Shown: piece after piece, positions 1 to 6,900 of the stretch | How positions within the stretch are numbered: the first letter of the stretch is position 1 | Layout of the letters: every line of letters starts with the position of its first letter | Assembly: GCA_026710525.1 (NCBI GenBank) | Contig: JAPOQT010000025.1 | Span: 1 to 9,810 of the forward strand | Origin: Pseudomonadota bacterium | Lineage (GTDB): Bacteria; Bdellovibrionota_B; Oligoflexia; Oligoflexales; Bin106 | Direction of reading: 5' to 3' | Length of the DNA: 9,810 bases | Program-made: the position numbers and the translations under genes | Notes under the pieces: model-generated | The model's input: only the letters and a program-made list of their open reading frames with translations | Told to the model about the DNA's origin: nothing | Database searches by the model: none

Positions 1-1248
1 TATTATTCCCATATTTTCTAATGAAAACTCTATCAAGGTCGTTATCGAGCTCTCAACTGTCGGATCTGAAGGGGCTATCTTGATAGATTTAGATCCTTCT
101 GAATCGCTAAATGATAGAATAGTATTGTCAGTGTCAGTGTCAGGCAAATAGACATGTGTGATGGGATCTGTCCCGATGTTGGAGCTGAGGTCGACAGTCT
201 TGGCGCTTCCATCTTCATCGCGTAGGAGTAACCAGAAAAAAGCCCTAATTGGGCTAAGGATGTTGCCAGCATCAGTGACGAAATTTATATTGGCATCACT
301 GATAATATTTAGCTTCTTTTTCTTAGTTTTGGAGAAGCTATTGATATCAAGCCGAGGTGTTATAATAACTTTATAGACATAACTTGCTTTAACATGTTCT
401 GACTGTGCACGACTGTGAATCCTCATATCTTCACCTAAAAATCTTCTCCAGAGATTAGGATTTCGAAGGTCAGCTGGGATAACATTACCATCTGAACCAT
501 CTGAATCATCCTTCATCTTATAGACACAGTTTTTATTAATCTTATAAAGATCACAGGTAAGAGCCCTTTGAATATTTGCTAATTCTGAGGATTGGGTGAT
601 TGATTCATCAACTAAAGCAGTCGTTTCCTTCTCACTCTCCCCCTGACTTCCACAAACATCACCTCTATTTCCGGCAAATACGTTTCTAAGTTCGTTTTCG
701 ATCTCATAATCTTCTGGCGGGTTAGTACTACTATAATCATCTTTACTGAGTATAATATGAGTAGCTCGTAAACAAGCATTTTTTTGGAACTCATCAACTT
801 TCTCTTGTGAATCAAAGAAATTACTTAATTTTGTGACTAAGTTAACGCAAGAATCTTCCACCGTATCTCGCTTAGGGTAGATCAGAGTATCTGTGAACCA
901 AGCTTTTTGTTCCTCTAACCGACAGGTAAGAGCATCTAACGTCTGACCAATATCAGCTCCAGCGAGGAAATCTCCTTCAGTTCCTTCCTTATTGCATAAT
1001 TTAGCGGTCACTCTATCCCTAATTTCCTCGAGTGTTGACGGTAAAGGATCAAGTCCTTCTAAACCTTTTGGGAGTTGAAGTGTTTGAGAAGGAATATTAG
1101 GTGGATCTTTTGGCGACATGGTTTTCGGTGACTCAACGGCAGCCACAGTTTTTCTTAAAGACGAGTTGTCATTTCCAGAACAACTACCACCGATAATTAG
1201 GAGAGTAAGTGTGGAAACAGCATAAATTAAAAAGAACATCTTAATCAT
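1..1248 (-). CDS. Predicted lipoprotein, cysteine-containing, unknown function (partial, 3' end off the left edge)
   Basis: Reading the minus strand from the ATG at 1248, the frame stays open for 416 codons to base 1 without a stop, so the C-terminus lies outside the window. The N-terminus (MIKMFFLIYAVSTLTLLIIGGSC) has a short basic start and a hydrophobic core, and ends in GGSC with Cys23 as the likely lipidated residue. Gly at -3 makes the lipobox imperfect, so a plain signal anchor is possible. A Ser/Pro/Thr-rich linker follows to about residue 60, then a soluble region with several further cysteines (LCNKEG, LTCRLEE, DSCVNL, NACLRAT, VCGSQ, LTCDLYK, NCVYK). Two Asp-rich stretches are encoded by DNA tandem repeats: CCATCTGAA twice at 488-505, and GTCAGT-type hexamers at 127-143. 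A weak AGGA lies 9 bases before the start. I do not recognise the family. It is probably an envelope protein. The minus-strand ORFs at 75-272 and 612-815 are in other frames of this gene. Confidence 0.8.
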   Translation of the reverse strand, partial: MIKMFFLIYAVSTLTLLIIGGSCSGNDNSSLRKTVAAVESPKTMSPKDPPNIPSQTLQLPKGLEGLDPLPSTLEEIRDRVTAKLCNKEGTEGDFLAGADIGQTLDALTCRLEEQKAWFTDTLIYPKRDTVEDSCVNLVTKLSNFFDSQEKVDEFQKNACLRATHIILSKDDYSSTNPPEDYEIENELRNVFAGNRGDVCGSQGESEKETTALVDESITQSSELANIQRALTCDLYKINKNCVYKMKDDSDGSDGNVIPADLRNPNLWRRFLGEDMRIHSRAQSEHVKASYVYKVIITPRLDINSFSKTKKKKLNIISDANINFVTDAGNILSPIRAFFWLLLRDEDGSAKTVDLSSNIGTDPITHVYLPDTDTDNTILSFSDSEGSKSIKIAPSDPTVESSITTLIEFSLENMGII

Positions 1249-2128
1249 GGTTAAATATCCTGGTCTATTCTGAACTTATCCCAATTTATGGAATCTGTGA
1301 TGTAAATATTAAACTAACTCTGATCCTTCGATGATAATCTCACCGCTTTTTCTGTATTATCGTTTTATTAAATCAATTCTTTAAAAATTAATATTAAGAA
1401 GCTATAAAAATAAGATACTTAGCCATGATTATATTAATATCGTGGCACAAAAGAAATCCAGGATTATTTTACTCTATCTCAGTCATGAGTTAGATTTTTG
1501 GTAGTTATTCTTCTTTAAATATTTAACAGTTTTTAGAGATAGGGGCTAGTACCAGACCTAAATATGACTCTCAGGATTTGGTTGACAATATCCCAAGCAA
1601 AACGATAGTGAAAAACACTCATTAATACATTTATAAATTTATAACTAGGTCGCTTCGAGTCTGAATGCACCATGATTACCAAGGATATAATTTTTATTAT
1701 ACTTAAAAGTGTTTATTATTTTCCTTAAACCACTGATCATTAATATTTCCACAGCCCTTCTTTTTTTAATGAATTGTGTGTGTAGGGGGATGGATGGAGA
1801 ATTAGGTATCATATTAAGGCTTTTACCTTTTTTCCAGTAGGACGAGCAGTCAGGACTCTTTTTTATCTGAGCCATGATTTGATGTGACATCAAGATCCAT
1901 CATTGAGACATAAAATAAGACAATAGATTATTTTGATTGGTTAATTTACATAAACATTCTTTGCTACACAAAAAAGATAAAATAACCAAATAAAACCATT
2001 ATTTACCAAAGGATTGAGAGATTTATAGTGGTTTTTTTTGCCCAACTTCAGTAAGGTTCTAGGTGTTAAGTAAAAAATAACATAAAATATTTTAAAAAAC
2101 CATGAATTGACTCAAACAAAAACTTTGA
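1249..2128. other. Gene-poor AT-rich region
   Basis: I see no convincing gene in this stretch. The best open frame is a minus-strand ORF of about 81 codons at 1645-1890 ending NHGAFRLEAT. It has no good ribosome site and no family I recognise. Next to it, overlapping in another frame (about 1533-1673, minus), is a 46-codon frame ending in SGTSPYL. The two could be remains of one decayed gene, but frames of this length arise by chance in AT-rich DNA. The promoter of the minus-strand lipoprotein gene should lie in 1249-1400. Candidate -35/-10 pairs there are too weak to mark. Confidence 0.6.
1992..2039. terminator. Inverted repeat with T tract, possible bidirectional terminator
   Basis: AAAACCATTAT (1992-2002) pairs with ATAGTGGTTTT (2025-2035) over 11 positions, with one G-U wobble and a 22-base loop. 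Four more T residues follow on the plus strand. The A-rich arm gives a T-rich tail on the minus strand as well. It lies about 90 bases downstream of the minus-strand GIY-YIG gene and could end its transcript. The long loop and AT-rich stem make an intrinsic terminator uncertain. Confidence 0.35.
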
Positions 2129-2419
2129 TTATATGGATTTTTTCATACCACTGACGCGATTAAAAGTTGGCAAGGTATTGTAATCCTCTTGATATGAGTC
2201 TAGCCAAAAACGCTCTGCTTCCTTAGCTTTCTCTCCGTTTTCGTCATGATCAATAAGGGAGTATTCAATGCGATGTATTCCCCAATTCTTGCGCTCTGAC
2301 TCGAGAAATCGTTGACGTATTTTTCCTTGTCCAATGTAGAGGATATTATCTTTATGGTCGAGGTAGCGATAGATACCATGTATTGTCAGTGCTTTTTTGC
2401 AGCGGGAAGTAGCGATCAC
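2129..2419 (-). CDS. GIY-YIG nuclease domain protein (C-terminal part of a frame-split gene)
   Basis: This frame contains a compact GIY-YIG catalytic domain. GIY is at residues 15-17, YIG at 28-30 (HGIYRYLDHKDNILYIGQGK), a conserved-position Arg lies in IRQRF, a candidate metal-binding Glu in EAERFWL, and the closing LPTFN carries the usual Asn. GIY-YIG domains nick or cut DNA with one metal ion and occur in UvrC, homing endonucleases, restriction enzymes and small stand-alone proteins. The apparent GTG start at 2419 has no good ribosome site and lies inside the upstream ORF, so this is probably not an independent gene. Removing one base from the A6 run (T6 on plus at 2393-2398) fuses it to the upstream frame as PLQKALTIHGIYRYL, giving about 200 residues. 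As written, the gene is broken, unless ribosomes shift +1 or the run is a sequencing error. Confidence 0.75.
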   Translation of the reverse strand: MIATSRCKKALTIHGIYRYLDHKDNILYIGQGKIRQRFLESERKNWGIHRIEYSLIDHDENGEKAKEAERFWLDSYQEDYNTLPTFNRVSGMKKSI

Positions 2420-2732
2420 TGGAAGACAAGGTGGTTGTTTTTTGCACCCAAGAATTTTGTCTCATGATTTTCTGAATTTTTACATTTCTTCCATGAGAAT
2501 CTCTATTTTGTAAAGTGTAGTATTCACGTCCTTTAGATTTTTCAAATTTAAAATATACCTTTCTTTCTTTTTTATTAAGTCCTACCTGTATATATTTGTA
2601 GCTTTTTTCATTAATACCCGTGATGGCAACGGCCGCCTTGTTAAAATAGATTCTGTATTCGGTGGAAAATCTAACTTCGGCTCTATCTTCTTGGGTTCGT
2701 CCACTTTTTTGCACCCATGTTATCTCAGTCAT
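2352..2732 (-). CDS. N-terminal part of the frame-split GIY-YIG protein, domain not recognised
   Basis: The ATG at 2732 (MTEITWVQKSGRTQ) follows an AGGA at a 7-base spacing, which supports this start. About 113 residues appear native. They are basic and Lys/Arg-rich, with alternating beta-like segments such as YKYIQVGLNKK and KVYFKFEK. This would suit a nucleic-acid-binding accessory domain, but I recognise no family. The last 13 residues (STDNTWYLSLPRP) look out of frame, because the +1 frame from the A6 run onward encodes the GIY-YIG core. The intended product is therefore likely an N-terminal recognition domain fused to a C-terminal nuclease. Upstream on the same strand lies only decayed sequence, so it seems to be a single-gene unit. 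It is not obviously linked to the plus-strand STAND operon. Confidence 0.6.
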   Translation of the reverse strand: MTEITWVQKSGRTQEDRAEVRFSTEYRIYFNKAAVAITGINEKSYKYIQVGLNKKERKVYFKFEKSKGREYYTLQNRDSHGRNVKIQKIMRQNSWVQKTTTLSSSDRYFPLQKSTDNTWYLSLPRP

Positions 2733-2928
2733 GACTTTGTCCTAGTGTGAGTTTGATTTAAGTGTTCTGTGCCTGATAGCTCTTTCAGCTATGCTTTTAT
2801 CTACCTTGCCACCTTATCTTGGCAGAGTTCTCATTTTTATTCTATCAAATTTTTTCATATGATATTTTGTATCTCGACACCAAGTGATTGAAAAATATGA
2901 GAGACTTGATTTATTTTTATACGTGATT

Positions 2929-3060
2929 TCAGCTCTCTAAAATATTGAGCACTCTAAAAAGCTGCCGATGATGCTTTCTTATTCTTTTCATATCGTCTAG
3001 CATATCATTTATACCATATTGTGTGTCGGGGAAGGCACGTTTTTTAGTGTGTGCGAACTC
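2929..3060 (-). pseudogene. C-terminal fragment of an unidentified protein, truncated by the adjoining element
   Basis: On the minus strand an open frame runs from just after a TAG (around 3063) to a TGA at 2929-2931. It reads TKKRAFPDTQYGINDM followed by LDDMKRIRKHHRQLFRVLNILES. The composition looks like a helical, charged protein tail rather than random AT-rich translation. In-frame ATGs at 3003 and 2991 would give at most 24 residues, and there is no upstream coding continuation. The upstream end meets the GTGCGAAC start of the structured segment at 3051, as if an insertion had cut the gene. I do not recognise the parent protein. Confidence 0.3.
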
Positions 3061-3226
3061 TGTCTAGTATTATTGACGTTTCGACGAGTAGCAACCTCAG
3101 CGTTGACGGGGGAAGGGTAGCGCTCAGGTTTCAGTATTATGGTAAAAGGGTTGCCCACGGTGACTCGTTGAATGTGCTAGCTGGATTGTCATGACCACCG
3201 TGCAGACCTCGAATCCATTGGGAGAC
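3051..3226 (+). ncRNA. Structured GC-richer segment, possible 5' (domain I) remnant of a group II intron
   Basis: This segment is visibly richer in G+C than its flanks and is not coding. It opens with GTGCGAAC, which fits the group II intron 5' consensus GTGYG. Several stems can be drawn: CGACGAGT (3082-3089) with ACTCGTTG (3163-3170), 8 pairs including one G-U; nested GCAACC (3091-3096) with GGTTGC (3149-3154); and TGGATT (3182-3187) with AATCCA (3212-3217). CACGGTG (3156-3162) matches CACCGTG (3196-3202) in a crossing, kissing-type arrangement. CCTCAG and TATGG between the arms recall the group II tetraloop receptor (CCTAAG...TATGG). I find no reverse transcriptase and no domain V, so if this is a group II intron it is a truncated fragment. 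An unrelated structured RNA is the alternative. Confidence 0.35.
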
Positions 3227-3230
3227 ATTC

Positions 3231-3341
3231 TTTTTGGATCACAACAAATGTCTCGCTGCGCAAGCGAGAACATTATTCATATTAATTAAGTGTCAATGTG
3301 TTCGAAAAATGGCATATATATGAATCTCTTTGATCCAAAAA
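3231..3341. repeat. 111-bp inverted-repeat unit with a nested stem-loop
   Basis: TTTTTGGATCA (3231-3241) and TGATCCAAAAA (3331-3341) are perfect 11-base inverted repeats. Similarity extends outward imperfectly (CAT is shared two bases further out). Inside, AATGT+CTCGCT (3247-3257) pairs with AGCGAG+ACATT (3263-3274) around the loop GCGCA with one bulged A, an 11-pair hairpin that is strong for this AT-rich DNA. The unit directly follows the intron-like segment. It could be part of the same element, a small MITE-like insertion, or a structured transcript. No target-site duplication is evident. Confidence 0.45.
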
Positions 3342-3463
3342 ACATGAATAGCTGTGCCAAAGTCTTTGAGGAGGGACTGGCGACTTATTACCCGCAAAAT
3401 CATGTTAGCGATAAGGTTAGAGACTTCATAGAGTGCATGGGGAGTTATTTGAATAATAAATAA
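3296..3463 (+). CDS. Possible small protein of 55 residues, or gene fragment
   Basis: An ATG at 3296 opens 55 codons to a TAA at 3461. In-frame ATGs at 3320 and 3344 are alternatives. The translation contains LFDPKNMNSC, VFEEGLATYYPQNHVSDK and DFIECMGSYLNNK, with a protein-like balance of charged and hydrophobic residues. No good Shine-Dalgarno precedes any of the starts, and the beginning overlaps the 3231-3341 inverted repeat. I recognise no family. It may be a remnant of a larger gene or a chance frame. A 71-codon ORF on the opposite strand over the same bases looks like its shadow. Confidence 0.25.
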   Translation: MCSKNGIYMNLFDPKNMNSCAKVFEEGLATYYPQNHVSDKVRDFIECMGSYLNNK

Positions 3464-3917
3464 AAACGATAAAAATCTTGATAAATATTTAAAATCATAA
3501 GAGCTCATAAATAAATATATAGATGAATTTGTTGCCTCTTAGATCCGCGATTTCAGAGAAAGTTGTGTGAGTTTAAAAGATTTAACAGCAGAGCATTTGA
3601 CAAAAGCTTTGTTTTTAATAAATGGCAGCCTTAAGGGCTTTGCACAGCTCCATAATTTGAGATAAGCTCTATTAGCTGTGACCCAGTATATTTAGCTTAG
3701 CCTATTATCTTCACCAGGTCTGGAATAAAGCCAATATTTTTTGACACTTTATCTAAAGATGATGTTAACCTGACACAGAGTTTAGAGCCTTTTTTCAAGT
3801 ACATCCATAAAAGGTTAGGGGATGGTATATGATTCATCTCATCTCTATTTAGTATTGAACTTTTCCAACCAATACTTCTATCACCCCAAAAAACATGATA
3901 GTACTTTTTTTGATATT

Positions 3918-3947
3918 TTGATAAGCTGAGAAGAAGCAGGATATAAA
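3918..3947 (+). promoter_or_regulatory. Sigma70-type promoter for the STAND-HEPN operon
   Basis: TTGATA (3918-3923) and TATAAA (3942-3947) are separated by 18 bases, close to the TTGACA-17-TATAAT consensus. A second TTGATA lies 8 bases upstream at 3910-3915. Transcription would start near 3954, leaving a leader of about 40 bases before the preferred start codon. No operator palindrome is obvious in the spacer. Confidence 0.5.
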
Positions 3948-3982
3948 ACTAACAAACAAACTGACGAATGAAAACGGGTAAA

Positions 3983-3988
3983 AGAAGG
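3983..3988 (+). promoter_or_regulatory. Shine-Dalgarno site that selects the ATG at 3995
   Basis: AGAAGG sits 6 bases before the ATG at 3995. The earlier in-frame ATG at 3968 has only ACAAACTGACGA upstream and no ribosome site. The extra nine residues (MKTGKRRFI) also lie outside the nuclease fold, so 3995 is preferred. Confidence 0.6.
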
Positions 3989-3994
3989 TTTATT

Positions 3995-6900
3995 ATGACT
4001 AATATCAATTGGTCTCTCATCACAAATGGTGACATTTTTGAAAGACTTGTAGCGGATTTAGTAGTGAGTGAAGATCCTGATGCTCATCCTTTTTATGGAC
4101 GTAAAGGACAAGATGGAGGAATGGATATTCTGTCCTCTGATGGAACTCATGTTTTTCAGGCAAAGTATCGTCAGAACAAAAACGCTTCTGAAGCCATCAA
4201 GGCTGCGGAAGAAGAGTGGGAAAAAATCAAGAAATATAAAAATAAAACTCCACGCCATCCTCGCGAACCGCAATGGCGTGGAGTCACAGACTGGCTACTT
4301 GTGACTAACGTAGCCTTTAATCCCACCAATCGCATGAAATGGAAAGACAAAATTGTTTCAAAGTTCTCTCAATTAAACCTTAAGGCTGACTACTGGGACC
4401 GTACAGTGATCGAAAGTAAGATCAGGAAGTACCCTCATATATTGCAAGGTTATTTTGGTAATGTAACTCAAGCTTTTATTTTCGGACATAGGATCAAGGA
4501 TAAGCTTCTGCAACAAGAGTCTCTTTTCAAAAAAGATGATCTCACTCCATTTGTCGGTCGCAAAAAAGAAATAGAGGAAATAGAATCATTTGTGAATTCT
4601 AAGTCTCAATGGATTCTTATCGTCCATGGAGCAGCAGGTATAGGTAAGACGCGATTTGTTTATGAAGCTTGCCAGGGTCTCACTCGTAAGGGATGGCAGG
4701 TCTTATGGGCTAACATTGCCACAATGGCAAATCACAACAACTGGTTTGAGCAGATGGTTCATGAACACCCCACTCTCTTGATAGTGGATGCACCGGATAA
4801 TGATAAAGTCCTTCGTATTCTTGAAGAACAGATGGGAAACCATCAAGTTTCCCAATGGAAAATCCTCATCACTATTCGCTCTAAGGAACATCCTGCGTTC
4901 AAATTCTTAGAGACAAAATCCTATGTGCACGATCTCCTCATTAACCCTCTTCCCAAGGAAGATGGAGAGTTACTGTGTCATAAATTAATTTCTTCAGGTC
5001 CACTTGCTGACAAAGATAGTTGCTCACAGAGCTCTGTAAGCAAAAAGTTAGCACAGAGTTATTCATATTATCCATTTTGGATTATTCTCGCTGTCCATCA
5101 TCTGGAGTCAAAGGGAAATCTTAATGATGTTGCTTCATTCGGATTGCCTCTTGCCATGAGCTATTTTTCAGAGATTGAAAAGAGTCAAGATAACCTAAAT
5201 CAGAAGCAGGTACGTAATCTACTGCGCTGGGTCGCACTGCTGGGCCCAGTCAATAGAAATGATAGCCATGTTATTGGGCTGTTAACTGACAAGGCAGAGC
5301 TTAGCGAGAAAGCTGTTAACACATCATTATCTCAGCTGGTAAAACAACATATCCTGATGCAGAGAGGAAAATTCGATCGACTGGTTGAAATGAAGCCGGA
5401 TGTCCTCCGAGATTGCCTTCTCCGTGAGTGGCTATCCACAGATGAAGGTTATGGGAAGAAACCGATCAAACCATCTGAGCATATGCGATCAATCACTCAA
5501 ACCCTACTTCAGGCAACTCAAGACGGTCATCTGAACAAAATCAATATATCTATTCTCAGGTCGCTTGTTCGAACTGAATTAACTTTCAAGCTTTCTGGAA
5601 AATCCGTAGATCTTTTAGGAGGTTTGATTAACGAGCTATTAACGGGCATCGAAGATAAAAGCCCTTGTCACCTAAAAGCAATGACAAAAATCTTTGAAGA
5701 GTTCGCATCATTACGTCCAAAAGAAACGGTAGTAATGAGTCAAGAACTGCGGACTTTTTTTTATCAAGAGAGGTCTAACGATGTTCTGTTTGCATTAGCC
5801 AGACCCTTATTTAAGGCGGCATCAGGTGCTCAAACCTGTGGGGAGCGAGAGATGATTTTGACCGAGCTCTGTAACATTGCCCTAGAGGAAGCAAAAATAA
5901 CTGAGCAATCAAGCCGCAGACGCCTAAGTGATGGCAGTCATGCTGAGGACTGTATAATCCAAATTATTTCTGGTGGACCTCCATTTGGCTTTCAATTTGA
6001 AGACGCAACGGTCATGGTAGGAGAGAGGCTCCTCAATGCTGCTGCTGTTACTGTCCCAAGCTTTGCGCAGCAACGAGTGCTTAAGAGTTTAATGTATTTT
6101 TCGTTGTCTAGGGAGCGCATTTATAGATCATACAGCGATCATCGTGTTCAGATACAAAGAACGGTCATTAACCCTGGTCATCCTGCTTGGAATACACTCT
6201 TGAATTTAAAAGAAAAAATCAAGAAATTGTTAGAAAATGAAGAAACGCCTCGCGTTAATCGAATAATTTTATGGCCGTTCTTTGTGCGAGCTCTTCATAG
6301 CATGCTCCAGTATTGTGGTGAAAATAAGACTCACGATGAATATAGTCAAGTGCATAATGAAACTTTGGAAGATCTTAAGTGGACTAATAAGTTTTTCACA
6401 TGTCACGACGATGATGATGATCTTGATGAGATCTCCGCTGTGAAAAATCTTTGGAATCAGTATATTGTTTTTGAGAAAGACAACGATCGGCTAAATGAAC
6501 TTAGTTCACTTAAAAAATTATATAAAAATAAAAAACTAGTAAAAGAATTTGATACTCTTTTGCTACAAAAGAGTCTATCATCTCAAGATCTAACGATAGA
6601 AGATCATCGTAATCAAGTTAAGAAAAAAGCACTTTCTCTTGCCAAAAAAGGTCAAGTAGAGATCGAAGCTTTTCTGAAACGTGCTAACAAATTTTTTAAT
6701 AGCGATCAAGGAGTTCGTCAGCTTTTCCAGGTTGCTGTGCAACTTGGCTCCCACGCAGAAAGCTATCAGGAAGTCCAAAGGTTTATTAAGGCAGCATTCC
6801 AAGAAGTAGAGGTAACTCCTCGAACTGAATTCGCTGCATATGCAGCTAGTTGTTGGATTTTCAACCTAAGAAAAAGAGACACAGCTCTCACGTGTAAGTG

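Larger units (their letters stand above)
2733..3909. other. Decayed or gene-poor region upstream of the STAND operon
   Basis: No intact gene of normal length is visible over almost 1.2 kb. Separate entries cover a minus-strand gene fragment (2929-3060), a GC-richer structured segment (3051-3226), an inverted repeat (3231-3341) and a small ORF (3296-3463). Other protein-like but start-less stretches occur at about 3541-3663 (plus, containing DLTAEHLTKALFLINGS) and about 3702-3950 (minus, ending FIPDLVKIIG). These may be remains of genes, but both fall within chance expectation for AT-rich DNA. A 13-base direct repeat CCAAAAAACATGA occurs at 3335-3347 and 3886-3898. A short hairpin ATAGCT-CTTTC-AGCTAT lies near 2777-2793. 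Confidence 0.55.

Noticed and set aside
1645..1893. Minus-strand ORF of about 82 codons ending NHGAFRLEAT
   Set aside because: No good ribosome site, a TTG or an adjacent ATG start, no recognised family, and within the length expected by chance; kept only as a note in the regional entry.
3200..3225. CTCGAATCC resembling a tRNA T-arm
   Set aside because: No matching acceptor, D or anticodon stems can be drawn around it.
3293..3508. Minus-strand 71-codon ORF with a hydrophobic N-terminus
   Set aside because: It lies over the plus-strand 55-codon frame and the inverted repeat, has no ribosome site, and its hydrophobicity is what AT-rich antisense DNA gives.
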